In this document: in pieces, positions 59,104 through 64,000 of the stretch
Numbering within the stretch: position 1 is the first letter of the stretch
How the letters are laid out: every line of letters starts with the position of its first letter
Assembly: GCA_029378245.1 (NCBI GenBank)
Contig: JARKIF010000114.1
Location: forward strand, 42,164 to 106,163
From: Roridomyces roridus
Lineage: Eukaryota > Basidiomycota > Agaricomycetes > Agaricales > Mycenaceae
Length of the DNA stretch: 64,000 nucleotides
Direction: 5' to 3'
The notes under the pieces: generated by a model
The model's input: only the letters and a program-made list of their open reading frames with translations
Database searches by the model: none
What the model was told of the DNA's origin: nothing
Made by a program: the position numbers and the translations under genes

Positions 59104-59190
59104 GGTGGGCAAACGGAGAAAGAGGCGTGATCATTTCGCATCAATTCTCGCATCAGAGTTGCCGCTCTTTCCTCATACGCGTCAACCGAA

Positions 59191-60334
59191 ATGGACCCCG
59201 ATGCAATGCGCAAGCTCGCCAACCAACTGAGGAACGCCGGACGCGGCGGTGGGCCTAGCAGAGGCTTTTTCACTGCTGGCGGCGCGGTAATTGCCCTCGT
59301 GGCGGGTGGTGTCGCCTTGAATGCTAGTTTGTTCAATGTCGACGGTGGGCATCGGGCTATCAAGTATACGAGGTATGTCCATTGAAGCATGATGAAGAAA
59401 GCCAGGTTCATTATAGGCAAGGTTACATGGCGTCAAGGAGGATGTGTATAACGAGGGCACACATATTAATGTGAATAGTCTTTCCACGGCACAAGCAGAC
59501 GTTCTGACCATGACCACCCAGATCCCCTGGTTTGAAACACCCATCATCTTCGACATTCGGGCGAAACCACGAAATATCGCCAGCTTGACTGGCACAAAAG
59601 GTACGATACCCATGAACGACGAGGCGGGACTTGACGCGTCTTCAGACCTGCAAATGGTCAATATTACTTGCCGTGTCCTCTCCCGGCCGTCAACACAAGC
59701 ACTACCAACGATTTACCGGGAGCTTGGGCTCGACTATGACGAACGGGTGCTGCCCTCGATCGTTAACGAGGTGCTGAAAAGTGTAGTCGCGCAGTTCAAT
59801 GCGAGTCAACTCATTACGCAGCGTGAGATGGTGCGTGTCTGCACTTGCTAAAAGTATTACTTCTTAACCGTCTGCTGCAGGTATCCCGGTTGGTCCGGGA
59901 ACATTTGACGACTCGCGCCTTGAGATTCAATCTCGTTCTCGACGATGTATCAATCACGCACGTTGCCTTTTCTCCCGAGTTTACACATGCGGTGGAGGCC
60001 AAGCAGGTTGCCCAGCAGACGGCGCTGAGAGCGGCATTCTTGGTCGACCAGGCGGTGCAAGAGAAACTGGTGAGTGATATGTTCCCTACTCTATGCGTGT
60101 GTTCACTCTCTCCAGTCTATCATCGTCCGCGCGCAGGGTGAAGCCAAGAGTGCTGAACTGATAGGAGACGCGATGCGCACCAATAAAGGATTCCTTGAGC
60201 TGCGGAGGCTCGAGGCAGCTCGCGAAATCGCCAACCTGCTGTCGACGTCGGGGAACAAGGTGATGCTTGATTCTGCGAGTCTGCTGTTGAATGTCGCGGG
60301 CAACGACGCGAAGGAGATTCTCAAGGTCAAGTAG
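59191..60334 (+). CDS. PHB2: Prohibitin-2, mitochondrial inner-membrane complex subunit
   Basis: Five or so exons encode about 310 residues. An N-terminal membrane segment ([20 protein letters not shown]) follows a short basic leader. The PHB domain includes [63 protein letters not shown] and [22 protein letters not shown]-terminal coiled coil follows ([36 protein letters not shown]). Prohibitin-2 assembles with PHB1 into rings in the mitochondrial inner membrane that act as membrane scaffold and chaperone. All parts of the family are present and in frame. It is immediately followed by the disrupted MSH5 gene. Confidence 0.95.
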
Positions 60335-60367
60335 GACATTCGTTGTAATTAGTGAATTAAAATGAGG

Positions 60368-60375
60368 TCACGTGA
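60368..60375. promoter_or_regulatory. Palindromic E-box (TCACGTGA) before the MSH5 start
   Basis: TCACGTGA, the consensus of Cbf1/USF-type bHLH factors, lies 31 bp upstream of the MSH5 ATG, with an ACGCGC motif at 60385-60390. It also lies 34 bp after the PHB2 stop codon. Confidence 0.35.
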
Positions 60376-60405
60376 AGTGATGCGACGCGCCTTTCTCCTC
60401 TCACC

Positions 60406-63400
60406 ATGAAACGCAAACACGAAGAAAAGTCGGACACCGCGTCGTCGCCGGCTCCAGAGACGAAGCGGGTCAGATGGGAGGGTAACCCGACCGCCACCGA
60501 GGACAGCGATCAAGACGATCTCGACGGCGACAAGATATGTCTTGCCGCGTACTGCCAACGCGGTCGGCTCGGATGTGCATACTACGATCCTCTGAAATGC
60601 GTGATATATATACTTGAAGATACTCATGAAACCTCACATTTCGAGCTCACAACCACCCTCCTCGAGCAAATCAATCCAAACGTACTACTCACAAGCTCAC
60701 GCTCCGACGACGAATTCATGGATGTTGCCCGTGCTCATATCGACGCGTCTGGCGGTTTGTTTCAGATCAGACCCCACAAAGAGTTCAGCCCAGTCAAAGG
60801 ACGCGAAAGAATGCTTTCCCTCCGACTCCTTTCGCAGCTTTCACATCAAGACGACGGTGACTTGCCCGCTTCCTCCGATGTCGCATCTACATCTTCGAAT
60901 ACGGACAACACACGTGGGAATGCGTATGATTTTATGCGGCGCAGGCAGGAAGCCAACGGTGGAGATCCCACGTTGCGGCGTTGGAATGCGTCGATACGAC
61001 TTTCCAATTTCACTTCGGTGGATTCGTCTCCGCTTTGTGTAAGGGCTTGTGCAAGGGCCAGCTCAAAACCTCATCTTTGTCTAGATCGCCTCCGTCGGTG
61101 CTCTGCTGGACCACCTTGTCCGTGAGCGGGCCGTAAACGATCTCGAGGACGAGGGCATTGCCGGGCTGGAAGTTCGCGACATTGAAGCATTCTCGCTGGA
61201 TCAAGTCATGCAATTAACGCCGACGCTTTGTTGTGAGTTTTTTCTGCCTTGAAATCGCAGATGGAACGACGCCTCTTGCCAGCTCACTCCAGGTATTCGA
61301 AAACGAAAGTCACGCTTCAGTACATTCCGACAAGACTAAAGAGGGTTTATCGTTGTTTGGTCCCTTGAGATTTTCAATTGCAGGTAGTCTTGCTGACTTC
61401 CAGGAAGGAACGCTCAACAACACCAACACGACCCGGCCGCGCCTTGTTACGAACATGGCTTCTCCGCCCGTTGCTTGCTTGTCCACAATCAAAGCCCGAC
61501 ACGACGCCGTTGCATGCTTTCCTCTCGCCAGAGAACTTGGTTACGTGCGCTACGATGGGGACTCATCTAAAGGGGATCAAAAACGTGCCGCGTATCCTGG
61601 AGATTATGCGATCCGGAAAAAGCGAAAATGCCCGACTGGCAGAGTCTTGTCAAGGTGAGCCTTTTTGGACCCCAAGTTGATCAACCGACTGAGTGACAGT
61701 TTACATTTCATTCTGCGATGCTGAGGGATAATCTGACAGAGTTGTATCATGTGTCTGGGGTGGAAGTTGTCAAAAAGGTCTGATCCTGTCCGACTCATTT
61801 CCGCGTACTGATCGTGGACCTAGCTTGTAGCAGCGTTGGACATTGCCAGTTTCAGAGATGTTGGTAATAGGATAAACGAAATTGTGCGCATCCCGTTCCA
61901 CTGCAGGATTTCAACTACCTTGAGCTAGATCGATTGGGAAGAATCTGCCAACTCTGGAAGAATTTGCGTCCGACCGCATATTGACGAAGAATTGGACAAT
62001 CGAAAGCACGTCTACCATGGCATTGACGCCGTCCTGTCCAAGGTGGCCGAGCAGATCTGTCAGACCGTCCCACCGGATTACGCTGCGTCCTTGAATATAG
62101 TGTATTTCCCACAACTTGGTTCGTGTATCGGTCCTGCGGCCAGGGATGATGCTGAGAGCGGATCCAGGATTTCTTATATGCGTCCGACCAAGGAGGAGTC
62201 CCAGAAGAGGTAGAGATTCTCGACGGTTGGAGCTTCCAGTTTCGTCCGGTGAGTGATAAAATCCTTAACCCTATTTCTCGGCCTTGACTGCCCTAGATCG
62301 CATGTAACTCAAGTCTCAAGAAATGACGGGTGAGGTTTATTACCATCCTTATTTCGCATCTCAAATCTCTAATTTCAGACATGGACACCCATATCGGCGA
62401 TCTCCACCCCTCGATCGTTGATAGAGAAATAGAGATCGTACAGGGAAACTGTTGGAGGAAATCTCCGTGCAATTCGAAGCGATGGCTACGGCGTGCGATA
62501 TATGCGCCGAGCTGGATGTATTGCTTGCTTTTGCGAGTGCTGCGAATGGGTACGAGTGGACGCGGCCGGAGATGGTTGAGGAGAATGTGATTGATATTCA
62601 GCAAGGACGGTACGTTTCGTTTTCCAACTCGAGAGAACCGACACTAACAAATGCGTGTTAGGCACCCACTGCAAGAACAGGTCGTCGATACGTTTGTTCC
62701 CAACGATGCGCACCTCGCGGGTGGTTGTGGAGAGCGTTCGGTGCTGGTGGGCGACGAAGATTCGACTAGTAACGACCCGGAAGAGTGGAACAGTGTTCTC
62801 CTTTGTACGGGGGCGAATGCATGCGGGAAAAGCGTCTACCTCAAACAGGTTGCCCTTATACAATACATGGCGCAGGTGACTTGTTTCCTTCTTTACTACT
62901 CAAAGATGAAACTCTTTAGATTGGAAGGTACCGCTTGGTCCCAGCAGGTGTGATCCTCTCAAACTCTACTTAGTTTCGTCCCCGCCGAATCGGCGACGCT
63001 CGGAATAGTTGACAAGAGTACTGGTCCGCTAACTTACTGATTCGTTGCTCAACCTTCCCAGTCTTCACTCGGATATCAACACGCGAATCCGTATCCAAGC
63101 TGCAGTCGGCGTTCATGATCGATCTCAACCAAGTTTCGCTGGCTCTGCGCAATTCCACCAAACGCTCGTTGATCTTGCTGGATGAATTTGGCAAGGGGAC
63201 GCTCAACAGGCTCGTATCATCCTTTCTCTCTCTCTCTGCAAGTTGTAACCAGCGTGCTCTTCAGACGGCGCAGGCCTCTTCTGCGGCGTCCTCAAACCCT
63301 TCTCAACCGTGGCCCGGACTGCCCAAGGTGCTCGCCGCGACGCATTTCCACGACGTGTTTAGAGATCTCCTCGATCCCGATGCGCCCATTACGTTTGTGC

Positions 63401-63904
63401 ATATGCAAGTCATGTTCAGTTCAAGTAGCGGGAATGTACTCGACCCCGATGCAAGTCAGGAGGAAGGTGCAAGTTGGGCCGGGGGAGAAGATCACGTATT
63501 TGTACCGGTAGCGGCCAAGCTCAATCTCTGGTTTGAAAATGACTGAGCATACTCCCTGCAGAGTCGCAGAAGGTCTTTGCCTTGATTCACACGCTGCTCG
63601 ATGTGCGGAGATGTTTGGGGTGCCTTCACGGATCGTACAGCGCGCGCAGCATGTGAGGTGGGTGCTCACTCATCCTACTTTCCTTCACTAAAACTGAAAC
63701 AGCCATTTGATCTCGACGCACGAACTGGGCCAGCTGCTAGACGAGGAGATGACTGAGAAGGAGCGCGAGGACTTGGCGGACGCGGAGGTTGTCTGCCGGC
63801 GGTTTTTGCAGTGGAATTTGGAAGGAGATGGGGGAGGGGACGTCAAGGGGCGGTTGGCCGAGGTGCTTGGGAGGAACGATGCGGAGGAAGAAACGGATGA
63901 TTAG
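60406..63904 (+). pseudogene. MSH5: MSH5 homolog (meiotic MutS protein) with many reading-frame breaks
   Basis: The N-terminal exon (60406 to about 61040) is open. Later exons carry clear MSH5 blocks: LDQVMQLTPTLC, LQVFENESHASVHSDKTKEG, ALLRTWLLRPLL, IKNVPRILEIMRSGK, DEELDNRKHVYHGIDAVLSK, DMDTHIGDLHPSIVDREIEI, CDICAELDVLLAFASAANGY. The ATPase core follows ([67 protein letters not shown]), and [11 protein letters not shown] completes it. These blocks cannot be joined into one frame, even allowing GT-AG introns. Frame changes are needed near 61433, 61478, 61520, 61620, 62190, 62308, 62445, 63205, 63300, 63320 and 63462, several of one or two bases. MSH5 pairs with MSH4 to stabilise meiotic crossover intermediates. 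Adjacent genes are intact, so decay is likelier than general sequence error, but assembly error is not excluded. Confidence 0.75.
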
Positions 63905-63941
63905 GCAGTGATACAATACATTTAATTCTCCTTGTGAATCT

Positions 63942-64000
63942 CTAGTCCTGGCGGAGCTCCAGCATCCGCTTGATCTCGTAATACATGAGGAATTGGAGGA
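63942..64000 (-). CDS. C-terminal end of an unidentified gene (partial)
   Basis: On the minus strand an open frame enters from the right edge and ends at TAG (63942-63944). It encodes LQFLMYYEIKRMLELRQD. The composition is that of a normal C-terminal helix. Too little is present to name the protein. It converges with MSH5. Confidence 0.45.
   Translation of the reverse strand, partial: LQFLMYYEIKRMLELRQD

Noticed and set aside
61880..61935. Apparent additional frame break in MSH5 after NRINEI
   Set aside because: A 45-nt GT-AG intron ending at GAGCTAG restores the frame into IDWEESANSGR.
62876..63060. Apparent frame breaks in MSH5 just after the Walker A exon
   Set aside because: Three normal introns with an 8-nt exon (ATTGGAAG) rebuild the conserved [18 protein letters not shown] region.
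63222..63242. TCTCTC pyrimidine run as a regulatory element
   Set aside because: It is within an intron or degenerate exon border of MSH5 and fits a polypyrimidine tract.

Overview
The window is nuclear DNA of a filamentous basidiomycete, most likely an Agaricomycete. The evidence is the very high density of short (about 45-60 nt) GT-AG introns, many tiny exons, short intergenic spaces, and the gene content: a secreted GH131 enzyme with a fungal CBM1, a CE16 esterase, a GH16 glucanase, a Zn2Cys6 regulator, a wax-synthase-like MBOAT protein and F-box families. Almost every gene was rebuilt by joining exons by hand across frames. No tRNA, rRNA, transposon, CRISPR array or organellar sequence was recognised.

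Layout. 1-7502: tail of a probable CSC1-type channel; GH131-CBM1; membrane-anchored Cu/Zn superoxide dismutase (-); SLM1-like PH protein (-); aldo/keto reductase (+). 7813-20392: YPK1-type AGC kinase (-), full-size ABCB transporter (+), VAP/Scs2 (+), CE16 esterase (-), GT61 glycosyltransferase (+). 20691-31159: SRF-type MADS factor (+), large disordered methyltransferase (-), adaptin-binding p34 homolog (-), a tandem promoter repeat, and a UBC-like/F-box fusion (+). 31179-36057: two paralogous small secreted proteins (-) bracketing VPS37 (-), RRP40 (+), EAF6 (-) and HEM13 (+). 36341-46899: RPT5 (-), zinc-cluster regulator (-), GNAT acetyltransferase (-), RRM-YTH m6A-reader-like protein (-), SDR (-). 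47136-64000: wax-synthase-like protein (+), CTK2 cyclin (-), Red1/ZFC3H1-like zinc-finger protein (+), GH16 (-), G-patch protein (+), F-box/LRR-like protein (-), PQ-loop transporter (-), prohibitin-2 (+), an MSH5 homolog whose frame is broken many times (+), and the 3' end of an unknown gene (-).

The genes are mostly conserved housekeeping functions: ESCRT-I, exosome, NuA4, proteasome, heme synthesis, TORC2-YPK signalling (SLM1 and YPK1 are neighbours in pathway and in position) and mitochondrial prohibitin. Secreted carbohydrate-active enzymes and lineage-specific secreted proteins are interspersed. No operon-like or secondary-metabolite cluster is convincing.

The strongest unusual signals are: the apparent decay of the meiotic gene MSH5 next to intact neighbours; an E2-like plus F-box fusion; a two-copy promoter repeat carrying TGACTCA sites; the paralogous secreted pair; several extremely tight head-to-head gene pairs (21, 54, 87 and 110 bp between start codons); and two introns whose frames require GC-AG splicing.
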